NCBI GenBank assembly: GCA_002943765.1
Contig: PQWQ01000047.1
Span: 1-64,000 of the forward strand
From: Psoroptes ovis
Taxonomy: Eukaryota; Arthropoda; Arachnida; Sarcoptiformes; Psoroptidae
Length of the DNA stretch: 64,000 nucleotides
Direction: 5' to 3'
The stretch's first letter is position 1, and each line of letters opens with the position of its first letter. Below are positions 1 through 12,125 of this stretch, piece after piece. The notes below the pieces were generated by a model that was given only the letters and a program-made list of their open reading frames with translations, did no database searches and had not been told where the DNA came from. A program made the position numbers and the translations under genes.

Positions 1-2350
1 AATCGAAAAAAATCTAAGGCTAACCATCGTCAAAATTTTTCAAAAAATCGAAAAAATTTAAAATCGAAAAAATCTAAGGCTAACCATCGTCAAAATTTTT
101 AAAAAATCGAAAAAATCTAAGGCTATCCATCGTCAAAATTTTGAAAAATCGAAAAAATCTAAGGCTATCCATCGTCAAAATTTTTCAAAAAATCGAAAAA
201 ATCTAAGACTATTGCCTTTGAAAATTTTTCAAAAAATCGAAAAAATCTTAGACTATTGCCTTTGAAAATTTTTCAAAAAATCGAAAAAATCTAAGGCTAA
301 CCATCGTCAAAATTTTTCCAAAAATCGAAAAAATCTAAGGCTATAGTACGTGGAAATTTTCGAAAAAATCGAAAAAATCTAAGGCTAACCATCGTCAAAA
401 TTTTTCAAAAAATCGAAAAAATCTTAGGCTATCCATCGTCAAAATTTTTCCAAAAATCGAAAAAATCTAAGGCTAACCATCGTCAAAATTTTTCAAAAAA
501 TCGAAAAAATCTAAGGCTATCCATCGTCAAAATTTTTCCAAAAATCGAAAAAATCTAAGGCTAACCATCGTCAAAATTTTTGAAAAAATCGAAAAAATCT
601 AAGGCTAACCATCGTCAAAATTTTTGAAAAAATCGAAAAAATCTAAGGCTAACCATCGTCAAAATTTTTGAAAAAATCGAAAAAATCTAAGGCTATAGTA
701 CGTGGAAATTTTCGAAAAAATCGAAAAAATCTAAGGCTATCCATCGTCAAAATTTTTGAAAAAATCGAAAAAATCTAAGGCTATAGTACGTGGAAATTTT
801 CGAAAAAATCGAAAAAATCTAAGGCTATCCATCGTCAAAATTTTTGAAAAAATCGAAAAAATCTAAGGCTATAGTACGTGGAAATTTTCGAATAAATCGA
901 AAAAATCTAAGGCTATCCATCGTCAAAATTTTTGAAAAAATCGAAAAAATCTAAGACTAACCATCGTCAAAATTTTTGAAAAAATCGAAAAAATCTAAGG
1001 CTATCCATCGTCAAAATTTTTCAAAAAATCGAAAAAATCTAAGACTATTGCCTTTGAAAATTTTTCAAAAAATCGAAAAAATCTAAGGCTATAGTACGTG
1101 GAAATTTTCGAAAAAATCGAAAAAATCTAAGGCTAACCATCGTCAAAATTTTTCAAAAAATCGAAAAAATCTAAGGCTATCCATCGTCAAAATTTTTCCA
1201 AAAATCGAAAAAATCTAAGGCTAACCATCGTCAAAATTTTTGAAAAAATCGAAAAAATCTAAGGCTAACCATCGTCAAAATTTTTGAAAAAATCGAAAAA
1301 ATCTAAGGCTATCCATCGTCAAAATTTTTCCAAAAATCGAAAAAATCTAAGGCTAACCATCGTCAAAATTTTTGAAAAAATCGAAAAAATCTAAGGCTAA
1401 CCATCGTCAAAATTTTTGAAAAAATCGAAAAAATCTAAGGCTATAGTACGTGGAAATTTTTGAAAAAATCGAAAAAATCTAAGGCTATCCATCGTCAAAA
1501 TTTTTCAAAAAATCGAAAAAATCTAAGACTATTGCCTTTGAAAATTTTTGAAAAAATCGAAAAAATCTAAGACTATTGCCTTTGAAAATTTTTGAAAAAA
1601 TCGAAAAAATCTAAGGCTAACCATCGTCAAAATTTTTGAAAAAATCGAAAAAATCTTAGACTATTGCCTTTGAAAATTTTTCAAAAAATCGAAAAAATCT
1701 AAGGCTATAGTACGTGGAAATTTTCGAAAAAATCGAAAAAATCTAAGGCTAACCATCGTCAAAATTTTTGAAAAAATCGAAAAAATCTAAGGCTAACCAT
1801 CGTCAAAATTTTTGAAAAAATCGAAAAAATCTAAGGCTAACCATCGTCAAAATTTTTGAAAAAATCGAAAAAATCTAAGGCTAACCATCGTCAAAATTTT
1901 TGAAAAAATCGAAAAAATCTAAGGCTATAGTACGTGGAAATTTTCGAAAAAATCGAAAAAATCTAAGGCTATCCATCGTCAAAATTTTTGAAAAAATCGA
2001 AAAAATCTAAGGCTATAGTACGTGGAAATTTTCGAAAAAATCGAAAAAATCTAAGGCTATCCATCGTCAAAATTTTTGAAAAAATCGAAAAAATCTAAGG
2101 CTATAGTACGTGGAAATTTTCGAAAAAATCGAAAAAATCTAAGGCTATCCATCGTCAAAATTTTTGAAAAAATCGAAAAAATCTAAGGCTATAGTACGTG
2201 GAAATTTTCGAAAAAATCGAAAAAATCTAAGGCTATCCATCGTCAAAATTTTTGAAAAAATCGAAAAAATCTAAGGCTATAGTACGTGGAAATTTTCGAA
2301 TAAATCGAAAAAATCTAAGGCTATCCATCGTCAAAATTTTTGAAAAAATC
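1..2350. repeat. 44-bp satellite tandem array, about 53 monomers
   Basis: Head-to-tail repeat of a 44-bp unit of the form ATCGAAAAAATCTAAGGCTA plus a variable half. I read four variants by the variable half: AACCATCGTC (about 19 copies), ATCCATCGTC (16), ATAGTACGTGG (12) and ATTGCCTTTG (6). Spacing is 44 bp, occasionally 43. A short partial duplication of the AATCGAAAAAAT subunit sits at 45-61, and the last unit (2341-2373) is degenerate, so this is the right edge of an array that runs off the window. Every unit carries closely spaced A-tracts, a pattern linked to bent DNA. Centromeric or heterochromatic satellite is an inference; no coding frame is present. Confidence 0.97.
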
Positions 2351-2373
2351 TGAGGCTATATTTTTTGGAAATT

Positions 2374-3414
2374 ATGAATAATGATGATTATAATAAATAA
2401 TATAATCTTTTTTATTAAATCGAAAATAATGCACCAAAAAAAAAAAAAAAAAAATGAGATTGAAATTAAATTATCAGTGCTTATTTATGATTATCATTTG
2501 ATAATCATAAATAATAATGATAAAAATGGAGGTGCATCAATTTTTTTTTATTATGGTTCAATGGAAAATTCAATTGAAGCATTCAAAATCCAATGAAATT
2601 TCATTGATTGATATAATAAAAATCAATCAAAATCATTTTTTTTTTCAATCAAAAAAAAAAAAAAAATTGGTCCATAGACATCTTTATCTTCATCATCATC
2701 ATTCTATAATATTAATATGAATTCCTAACAATTTGAATTTCGATTCATTCATTTCTCGATGGTACCCAATTATATTATTATTATTAGTCAGTAATAAGAT
2801 AAATAAATACAAGATTTTTTTTTCTTTATAATTCCAATACACAGTTATATATTGGCCCTTATAAATATATTGGGTTGTCTCATAAATTCTTGCCGTTTTT
2901 TGAATGGAAAAAAAATTCAAAAAACGGCAAGAATTTATTGGACAACCTCATATATATATCTGTGGCTAAATATATTTGATTTGATTTTTTTTTTTTTTTT
3001 GTTTTTTTCTTATTTTCATTTTATTTTTTCATTGAATCAGCAAAATAAAAAAATTCTTTGCTTTGGAATTTTTTCGCGTACATCAGCCACATTTTTTTCG
3101 GATTTCAAATGATAATCATAATAATAATAATGATGGTAATATTATCAATATTTGATAAGTGATATTTATATTTTCAATATGAAAAAAGAAAAAATTTGAT
3201 TTATTTATACGAATACATTTTGCTCATCATCTATTTTTATTTGATTTGAACTTTTGATTGGAAAATTTCGAATTCAAATATTATGATCAATAATATTTTA
3301 TTTTTTTCTAAAAATTTAAAATTTTTTGGGCAAACCAACGACATCTTGTCGTCATTATTGGTTATTGATTTGAATTTTTTTTCAAATTTTGATTGCGCTT
3401 TCAATTGAAATTGT
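2374..3414. other. intergenic, between satellite and lectin gene
   Basis: AT-rich DNA with runs of A and T and short ATT/ATC repeats. It contains one hairpin element (2870-2949) and the presumed 3' UTR of the minus-strand lectin gene. The open frames here are short, low in complexity and unconvincing. Confidence 0.6.
2870..2949. mobile_element. Hp-II hairpin MITE
   Basis: Left arm begins TTGGGTTGTCTCATAAATTC and the right arm ends TTATTGGACAACCTCA. The inner stem GCCGTTTTTTGAAT pairs perfectly with its complement around an A-rich 8-9 bp loop. The outer ends have diverged, so this is an older copy. Confidence 0.8.
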
Positions 3415-4482
3415 TCAAACATAGCCAAGCGTAACCCAGCGGCCATCTTTACGCATCTTAAGGGCGCGGCGGAAATTAACATAGGATAATTTAATATCAT
3501 TAACAACTTCATCCATGTGGGCACGTTTAAGCTCTTCTTTGAAATAATCAGTTAATTCACGTTTGACTATTTGTAAATCGACATCCGTTGATGGATGATT
3601 ATTGTTCATTTCATATTGTAATTTATAAATTTGTTCGGTAAAATAATCCAATACATTAGCAATACCAGTGAAATTCGATTGAATTTCATACAATCTCTCT
3701 GTTTGTTCTTCTAAAATATCATTTCTTCGATCTTCAAATTTTTTCACACGATCATATATTCTGTCCATATTTTTGACAGCTTTCACCAGTTCACTTTCCA
3801 TTTTTCTGAAACGATTTTCCATTCTTTTTTTGAGGGCTTTCAAATTACGTTCAATACGATTACAACAATTATCGTTATTATCATCATCATCATCGTTATC
3901 ATTGTCATTATCATTATCATTATCATGTCCAGCTGGTCGTTCACAAAGTACACCGTGTGATGAAAAACAAAAATCTTCAACCCATTTTCCAGGTTCTGGT
4001 TCGCTGTAACCATTCATTTTCATACAAGCTTTCGCAAACAGATTTGTCGGATGATTCGATGCCCAATTAGAGTAAACATTGCCATCAATAAGAACACCAT
4101 CATTACGCCAAGCAAATTTAGTGTTACGCCGTGTACCACCGATCCATACACTTGAATCATAACCAATTTGACGTAAATAATTTTCTAAAAATTGTTGTTC
4201 TTCAGGCGAATGAATAGTGGCAGCACGACCACGTACTTGGTGACAATAGCGATCAGTATTCTCATACGGGCCACGTTGATTACGCATCAAAAAGTAACAT
4301 TTTCTGCCATTACACACCCATTTAGTGTCAGTGTTTTCACCATAGACTATAGATTTTGAATTATGATTTACAAAAAAATGAATTATTTCAAAAATTTGAA
4401 AGATAATTTAAATGGCTTAAACAAAATACTCACTGATTTGAATGAAAACAAAAATCAAACAAATGATAATTTGTTTGTTCAT
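3415..4482 (-). CDS. secreted C-type lectin with C-terminal coiled coil
   Basis: Two exons: 4482-4434 and 4346-3415, intron 4433-4347 (GTGAGT...AG), giving 326 residues. Exon 1 encodes a signal peptide (MNKQIIICLIFVFIQ). Residues about 28-155 are a C-type lectin domain with the long-form N-terminal cysteine pair, WIGG at 83-86, the conserved disulfide cysteines and a WVEDFC motif near 138-143. The usual EPN/QPD sugar-specificity motif is replaced by HPTN (115-118), so calcium-dependent sugar binding is doubtful. An Asn-Asp repeat (about 158-176), a vicinal Cys-Cys (177-178) and a charged heptad-like helix follow to about residue 316. That suggests a secreted disulfide-linked oligomer, possibly with a recognition or immune role (inference). 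The exon 1 join is strongly supported by phase and by the signal peptide. Confidence 0.85.
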
Positions 4483-5390
4483 TTTATTTATTTGATTGAT
4501 TGATTGATGATTTTGGAAATTCACTTTCAAATTTTTTCAATATTTTCAAAATTTTAACTTATTAATCATCGACAATTGAATAAAACAAACACACTGAGAA
4601 AAAATTAATTATCATTTTTTTTTTTAAAGGCTACCATTATTTATATAAATAAATCATTTGTCAAAAATAGAAAAAATTTAAAAAAAAAAACCAATGATCA
4701 AGTGCGTATGTGATGTGGGAGCAATAAATATTTATGGTACAAAATGTGACATCTCGGTTACCAATGGTTTACCATAAGTCTAATAAGACAATAAAATGAA
4801 TGGAGGCTTCTACAAAATAAAAATAATTTTAAAAAATTTTTCCATAGTTCATTGTCAAAACCTGGCCAACAACAACAACAACAACAACAGAAATTTCATT
4901 ATCAAATTATAAAAAGAGTTAATCATATATCCATATAACTGTTTTTCAAATATTTGAAAATAAATAGATTTATGATTTTTAAAAATTACAAAAACAAAGT
5001 CATAAATTTCGATGGATTAAATGTCACATTTAAGCAACAATTAATAATTTACATTAAACAATCGATTTTACTGTCACCAAGTGAGATATAACAAATGGTT
5101 TGCGAATGAATGAAAGATGTGATGATGTCAAAATATCAAATTTCGATTGCAAATGTAGTAATAAATCATTTGGAAGCAAAAAAAAAATATTTTAAATTCC
5201 ATTTTCAAAAACAATAATCTATTCATTTATTCATTTCATAAATTGATTTATGAATTTATTATTAGGATGATACAACAGGTTCAAAAACTAAAGGATTGAA
5301 ATGTTTTTTTAAGGTGTAAATTAATTATATGATCTGAGTTCCACAAAGTGATTAATTATGAATAATTAAGGGTTAATTTTTGACCCATGA
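4483..5390. other. intergenic
   Basis: About 0.9 kb of AT-rich DNA containing the upstream region of the lectin gene, a short CAA repeat near 4867-4890 and the 3' flank of the next minus-strand gene. No other gene is seen. Confidence 0.6.
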
Positions 5391-5882
5391 TTAAACAAGT
5401 ACCATCCAAAAAAATGGAATAATAATAATTAATAATGATAATATAAATGTTGTCATTGTTGTCGTTGCAATAGCACTGAATGCCTTATTTTTACAATGAT
5501 TAATATGTTGTGATTGACAAATGATTTTCGATTTAATATTACGTTTATTGAAATTTCGTTCCATCGTAGCGAGATATCGGCAATCATCTTGATGTTCTTG
5601 TTGATTATTTAGATTATCGTCACATTGTAATTCTTTTCGACAATCAATCAATTTTTGATTACAACAACAATACAAATGTTGTTGATCATTTTTCATCATA
5701 CAATCATTAATATCGATTGTACATTGTTCCATTTTATGTAAATTTTGTTGAAATAATTGTTGATCTTTTGTGGTGGATGATGTTGATTGAACATGATCAA
5801 TTTGATTGATTAAGATTACAAATATGAGCAATAATAATAATAATATTGATGATCGATTCGAATGATTATTGATTAACATCAT
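5391..5882 (-). CDS. small secreted Cys-rich protein, probable GPI anchor
   Basis: Single-exon frame of 163 residues starting MMLINNHSNR. A strong signal-peptide core of Leu/Ile/Val lies at about residues 12-28. The central region has ten cysteines, including a C-x6-C pair, a CCC triplet, a C-x5-C pair and a late C-x6-C pair, which suggests a disulfide-bonded ectodomain. The last 20 or so residues are hydrophobic and run to the C terminus, as in GPI-attachment signals; a membrane anchor is the alternative. I do not recognise the family, and no function can be assigned. It may be part of a lineage-specific extracellular family. Confidence 0.65.
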   Translation of the reverse strand: MMLINNHSNRSSILLLLLLIFVILINQIDHVQSTSSTTKDQQLFQQNLHKMEQCTIDINDCMMKNDQQHLYCCCNQKLIDCRKELQCDDNLNNQQEHQDDCRYLATMERNFNKRNIKSKIICQSQHINHCKNKAFSAIATTTMTTFILSLLIIIIPFFWMVLV

Positions 5883-8229
5883 ATTTTTTAATTTTGACCA
5901 ATCAAAAATAACAAAATTTATTTATGATTACTTACGATGATGATGATCATTGATCAATGATCAACGAGTTCAAGTGATCAAATGAAAAGTATTCATTTCA
6001 TTTTTTTCGTTTTACACAATGATGATACAATTTTCTAACATTTACTTTTATATAGCTCAGTAGCTCGAGAATCGTATTTTTGAAATAATTATTTTAATGA
6101 ATATTCTGGTGTAAAAATGAATCGCAATATACAAATAGTTGACCATGAACAAAACAAAGAATAATAATCAAAATAATACAACTGAATGAATAATCATTGA
6201 AATCAATTATTTGAAATTGATTTCTTACGGTTCAAGCAATTTCATCTTTGCTTTTTTGTTTTTTCGAAATTAAAAAACTAAAAGCATTGAAAAATGAAAT
6301 CACAGACCATAATTATAGTCATAGTTATGATGACTAAAATTTGCAATCATAGTAATAATAATAATAACAATGATGGATACACCGTAAAAAAATGACCAAA
6401 CAATAAAATGACCAAACAAATGAATTGAATTCAAATATTTTTCAAAAAAATGACCATGTTGAAATATTAATAATCATAATGTTTTGTTGTTTGTGGCTTG
6501 TATTAGGTTGTCCGGAAAGTTTTCGCCGGTTATATCGTAGAAAATGATTGGAAAATCGGCAAAAACTTTTCGGACAACCTAATATATTTATAGTGAAATC
6601 ATTCATAAACACATGAAATTTTCTGTTGTTTTGTTGTTTATTAACATGTATAGGGATTGATAAACACACGAATAAATAAAACACTGGAAAAAATTATAAA
6701 TTTCTACCTCTCTTATATTACCTCATAGCCTCTGTGATTAACTATGAAATATAAACGACAATAATAAATAATAAATAATAAAAGATATTATTACCATTAT
6801 AATAATCATCAGAATTTTTAAAATAATAAATAATCAACCATGAACAAGGTGTATATTGGTTGTTGTCCTTGGTGATTATGGCGGTTACGGGTATTTTGAA
6901 ATTTATTAACACCAAATTTTTCGTGGATTTTAATCGAAATTTTTGCGTTTCAAAGTAATAAAAACGGAGCTAATATGAATGGACCTTGAAATTCATTGCA
7001 ATCGAATCTTTATAATCACTCATACATATTCAATATATTTTGAAATATATTTTTTTTTTCAAAAATTGTTCAAAAATCTTATCATTCATTCATCATTATA
7101 ATTATATTATCTTTAATTTCTAAATTTGTTCATAATTTATTTGAGAAAAAAATGAAAAAGAAAGATACATGTATCAGAAAATATAAATTGAATAATGATA
7201 TTATTATTTTGTTTTTCAAAGAGATTAGAGATTAGTAAATAGAAAAAAGTTAAATGATTATACGAATGTTTATTTCAAATATTTTGTTGTTTTGCTGTGT
7301 CTTAATCAGTATTCTTCAATGAAGTGAATGTATTTGTGAATATATATTATTAATTAATTGAAATGAAACAATGGAAGAAAAAATTGAATTGAATTGATTT
7401 CTTATTATTCAATTCAATGTTTTAAGATGTAAATGTAGTTTTAATGTAATGTTTGTGCGTGTATCTGTGTAGGCGTATCTGTAATGTGATATAATTAGAA
7501 AGTATGAAGATTATCAGTTAAATTATTGGTTATTTTGATTTAAAAAAATGAAAATGAATTGAATTGAATTGAATATATATTTAGCCCTATCGGGTTTAGG
7601 GTCCAAAATATTTATTATATGAATATTACTAAATATTGATATTGGTGATATGTGTGATTTATGTGTGTATTTATGTATGATGATGGTTGTATTTGTTGTA
7701 GGCCTAATCATGATTATTATTATCATTATTGTAATATGAAAAAATTTGATTAATTTATAAGAAATGTGTGTGTGTGTGTAGAGACATTCTTTGAGAATTT
7801 ATTCTTGTTTTTGTATGAATGAAGACATCATCATTATATCATCATTTGTTGATTATTTTATATGATTCAAAATCAAAAAAAAAAAAAATCTTAATATTAA
7901 AGAAGACAAAAAAGAAGAAGAATAAGAATTCACATACTTTTTTTTTCTTAATGTTTTAAATTCAAGATTTTGAGATCACTTTCAAGAAAATGAATGATAA
8001 ATGATTATTATGATGATGATGATTTGCTAATACATATTTCAATCGATTACAATGTAATGTATGTATACTCATCAAATTGTTTAATTGTCATTGTTGTTGT
8101 TTATATTTTTTTTCCAAAATTAGATGCGAAAAAAATGAATTTTTTTTTTTTAAAAATCAAATCACAATTTTTTGTTTGTTTGTTTGTTTATTTGAATTGA
8201 ATTGTATTATTATTGTTTTTGTACTCATT
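5883..8229. other. intergenic
   Basis: 2.3 kb without a supported gene. It holds the upstream region of the Cys-rich gene, one hairpin element at 6503-6582, a less AT-rich patch near 6870-6970 (stop codons in every frame I tried) and a TTG/TTTG-rich stretch near 8080-8230 just past the stop of the RRM gene. Confidence 0.55.
6503..6582 (+). mobile_element. Hp-I hairpin MITE
   Basis: Near-consensus copy: TTAGGTTGTCCGGAAAGTTT on the left, CTTTTCGGACAACCTAA on the right, loop reading TATATCGTAG. It is flanked on both sides by TA, the expected mariner target duplication. Confidence 0.88.
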
Positions 8230-9465
8230 TCAATAATGTTGTTGTTGTTGATGTTGTTGTCGAAATTGTAAATCAATACGATTATTATTATGATTATTAG
8301 TATTCATCATATTCATATATTGATCACGTGGTTGATGTGAAGCAAAATTACGACGATTATTATTGTTGTTGTTGTTGTTATGATTATTGTTAGGATTATG
8401 ATTACCATTCATATTATTTCCATTATTATTATTATTGTTATGTCTTGCTTTACTAACCGAAATTAATTGTGCACCAAGCATCATTGATTGTTGTTGTAAT
8501 GCTTGATGATAATCATTTTCATCATCAAATGATACAAAACCAAAACCTTTGCTAACACCATCATTCATGATTACTGATTTTATAATGAAATAATATCGAA
8601 TAATTAAAATTCATGAGAAATTGTTGAATATGAATCTAATATACCTTTAGCTGATGATACTGATGGATAATAAGCCATAAATGCATTCATTAAAACATCA
8701 TTATCGATTTGTGGTGGTAAATTACCGACAAAAACAGAAAAACGACCATTACGATTTGCACGTTTGAGAAAGAAACGTTTATCCTGAAAATTAGGAAAAT
8801 TATATTTAAAAGGAGAAAATTTAAAAAAAAAGAAAATCAATAAACAATAATCATTAATATCTTACATCATTAATATTGGGAATTTTTTTACCATTCAAAT
8901 CACGTAATACTTCTTGTGCTGTATTACGATCATCGAATGAAACAAAACCATAGCCAAGAGGTAATCTATGGATGATTGAACCGATAATAGATGATTAAAA
9001 TGAGCACGTAAATATATATCAAGTTCGAAAAAAACATTTACCCATTGTCTTTATTACGAATTATTTTAATGTTGTGTACTTTGATGCCCAACATATCGAA
9101 TGCTCCTTGAATAACTGCTTCATCCATAGTGCCATCAATCTATATTGGAATTGAATATGAATCAATAAAATGAAGATTAAACATCATTCGAAAGAATTAC
9201 TCACATTTCCCATCCATAATGTTTTCGATGAAACTGCATCAAATTGTCTATTATCTGATCGTCTTGAATATGAATTACCAAGCTGTTGTTGATGTGATAA
9301 ACGATGCGGTTGCTGTGGTGTTGCTGTAGCATTACCCATTGGATTACCATAACCATTCGATGGATTCCAGCCACCCTGCATTGGATGTACAGGATTCATA
9401 TGATGATGTGGATGTGGATGCGGTATCGGTGCTGGTTGTGCAAAATAATTTGGATAAAATTCCAT
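8230..9465 (-). CDS. two-RRM RNA-binding protein, SECp43 (TRNAU1AP)-like
   Basis: Five exons: 9465-9205, 9139-9042, 8965-8866, 8783-8645 and 8573-8230, with all junctions in phase, giving 313 residues. The first ATG in frame is at 9465; the frame continues upstream only to a TTG. After a Pro/His-rich leader, RRM1 has RNP2 LWMGNI and RNP1 GYGFVSF; RRM2 has RNP2 VFVGNL and RNP1 KGFGFVSF. The segment from the MAYYPS run to GVSKGFGFVSF follows the SECp43 pattern, in which the protein associates with selenocysteine tRNA. The tail is poly-Asn/Gln. A TIA-1/Nam8-type protein is the alternative. Having a homologue does not by itself show that the organism makes selenoproteins, since some arthropods without them are thought to retain it. 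Confidence 0.82.
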
Positions 9466-9941
9466 TATATTTATGTTTTTCAATGTTGGAAGAATATGAA
9501 TTTCAATAAATTTCAATAAATTTTTAATTTAAATTAAAGAAAAAGGAATTCATAATACGGAATAAAACGTGATTTTTTTTTTTGAAAAAAATGAAGATTG
9601 GCACTTAATGAAAATGTCAATGTCAACAATATAAAAAATGTATTATTTCTTATTTTGAAAAATAATTAAGTCAATTGATTTAATCAAAAAAAAAAAAAAA
9701 AAAAAAGAAAATAATGATTATCGAATGGACGAATAAACAAAATTGTTTTATCTGATTTCTTTTTTTTTTATTTTTTTGCCACTCAAAACACAATCACAAT
9801 GTGTGTATGGTGATGGAGAAAATGTAAAAATAATATAGAAATTAGAAAAATTTAGAAAAAATGAAAAAATGCAGAATCGCAAACACCGAAAGAAAAAAAA
9901 AACAACAAAAAACATCGATTGTTCACTGTTGACAATAATCG

Positions 9942-9956
9942 GCAGCAGATGGCGCT
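9942..9956 (+). promoter_or_regulatory. CTCF-like (or YY1-like) motif
   Basis: GCAGCAGATGGCGCT fits the animal CTCF core consensus CCASYAGRKGGCRS at every position except the first. It also resembles the YY1/pho core AAGATGGCGGC. It is one of very few GC-rich words in this AT-rich interval and lies about 480 bp upstream of the RRM-gene start codon. Function is inferred from the motif only. Confidence 0.35.
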
Positions 9957-10724
9957 AAATTTTCATTTTTGAATTTTCAAAAATTCAAATTTTTTTTCCC
10001 ACATTTTTTTTCAGGAAATTTTTCTTATCTAAAATCTGAATGATGATGATTATGAAATATTAATTGTAGTGTTTGGTTGAAATTGACGATGTGGTCAATG
10101 ATCTTTAGTCTACAAAGAAAACAAAAAAAAAGCCTACAAAATTATCGAAATTAGCAAAGAAAAAATGTGTGTAATTATTTAATAATTTAAAAGGTGAAAA
10201 CAAAAAAATTCCACCACATGTATTTCAAATCAATGGAATTCATTCTGAAATTCAATGAAACAAAATTATCATTTTCATTCATTCTGTTTTCATTGAAAAT
10301 TTCATGAAATGATCATGATCAATTAAGATTATAGTTATTTTCAAAAAAAAAAAAAAATAATTATTAATGAATAAATAATTTTTAAAAATAAAAAAATATA
10401 AAAACCGCTAAATAGAAATATTACTAAAATTAGTCATTTTTAAAATTTCATTAATCATTGAATCATTCATTTTTGTTTTTCAAATTTTCATTGAAAATCT
10501 TATATCATTGAATCATTTGAATCATCATCGCTGTTATTAAATCATCATAAATTGTTGAATCATGTGTGTTTGCTGTGCTGTGTGTTGTTAATGTGTGAAA
10601 AAAAACATTGACATTTTTTCTCATTTCATTTCATTTCATTGTTCTTGTTGTACTCATTATACAAATGACAACAACAAACAACAACAATTAAAATCAATGA
10701 GATTATAAATATAGATAAACGATA

Positions 10725-10805
10725 TTGAGGTTGTCCGAAAAGTTTTCACTGATCATATCGTAGGAAATTATGAGAAAATCGACAAGAACTTATTGGACAA
10801 CCGAA
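10725..10805 (+). mobile_element. Hp-I hairpin MITE
   Basis: Diverged copy: the left arm carries AAAAGTTTTCACTGAT, the right arm GACAAGAACTTATTGG, and the ends are TTGAGG...CCGAA. The arms no longer pair fully. Confidence 0.78.
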
Positions 10806-10923
10806 TAGATAGGAGGAATTGAATTTCGAAGATAAAGATGATTAAGATGAAGCAAAGATCAAAAACCTTTTGTGTAGAAATCAAAGCAATGAAAAAACCT
10901 TGTCCAATCCTTGTCTATTTTTC

Positions 10924-10951
<28 letters not shown>
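10924..10951. repeat. (GT)n microsatellite
   Basis: About 14 uninterrupted GT units in the divergent intergenic region. Confidence 0.95.
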
Positions 10952-10954
<3 letters not shown>

Positions 10955-11529
10955 TATTATTCTCAATGTTAAGTAAAATAAGAAATAACAAAATAACAAA
11001 ATTCAATGTTAAGTTGAATAATTCATAAAAAAAACATTTTCAATTCAATTCAATTCAATGGTAAGCACATTAGATTCAATGGAAAAGCTGTTGTTTATTC
11101 ATTCTTCCTATTTTTACAATATAATCAATTGAAAATATATCGACCTTCAATCATGATTATCATTATTAGTGTGATTCGATGTTTCATTGGTTTTTCCGCT
11201 TTAAATGTTCCAAAATAAAACAAAAATTTTTACATTGAAAAACAATCAAAAAACATAAAAACAAAACAATTCACAATTCAACAATGATTCAATGTGATTC
11301 AAAAAAAAAAAACACATTCACATACACACAAACACATTGATATTTCAATGTAGCATACATGGCAATGATTCAATGAAAAATTTTGAAAAATTTGAAAATT
11401 CATTCACTTAAATATTATTATAATTGACAAGATCATTGATCAAGGATTCATTTTATTTGACAATGGCCATCATTTTGCACACTTTTTTTTCTGTTTTGCA
11501 AATGACTTTGCAAATAATATTTGAAATTA

Positions 11530-11609
11530 TTAAGTTGTCCGATAAGTTCTTGCCGGTTATATCATAGAAAACAATTGAAAAATCGGCAAAAACTTTTCGG
11601 ACAACCTAA
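11530..11609 (+). mobile_element. Hp-I hairpin MITE
   Basis: Left arm TTAAGTTGTCCGATAAGTTC, right arm CAAAAACTTTTCGGACAACC, loop TATATCATAG. The left arm carries the ATAAGTTCTTG variant and the right arm the AAAAGTTTTTG variant. Confidence 0.87.
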
Positions 11610-12059
11610 TATATTTTATTTATTTAAAAAAAAATTAAAAATTTATTATTAAATACATAAATAATTCATCACCTTGGTCTTGTCCAAAGACTTCAACATT
11701 GAATACAAAAAAAATATTATATATTAATAATAATTGCATCAATTGTTCATCATTTATTTTCTCTTCTTTTTTTTCCTTTGAATTTTCAAAGAAATATGAA
11801 ATTTCTTAAATATGAAATAATAAAAAACTTACCTGACCACTTTCACTATGCGTTGTTGTTGTTGTCTTTCATTATTATTCGACTATGATTAAATGAATGA
11901 ACGAATAAATGAATAAATGAATGAATGAATCAATTGAAACATGTTTTTTTTTTTTTGTTTCTCAAAAATGAAAATGAACATGATGTTTTTTCAATGAAGC
12001 TCCCGGTGCTTCTTGAGAACTACAACCAAAATTTGAAAAAAAATTACGACAATAAACTT

Positions 12060-12125
12060 TAAATCGCCGCCTCTGTTCCGCCGCCGCCACCACCACACAA
12101 CCACAGCGACCACCAATTGTTTGTT
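12060..12125. other. GC-rich patch
   Basis: Contains GCCGCCTCTGTTCCGCCGCC followed by CCACC repeats, unlike anything for kilobases around it. It lies in a 63-codon minus-strand frame, and about 225 bp further along the minus strand is a 5' splice-site match. It could be an untranslated first exon or a promoter element; nothing here proves either. Confidence 0.35.

Noticed and set aside
6840..6975. Less AT-rich patch encoding a short Gly/Tyr-rich string
   Set aside because: Only about a dozen codons before a stop, no start or splice context that I could defend.
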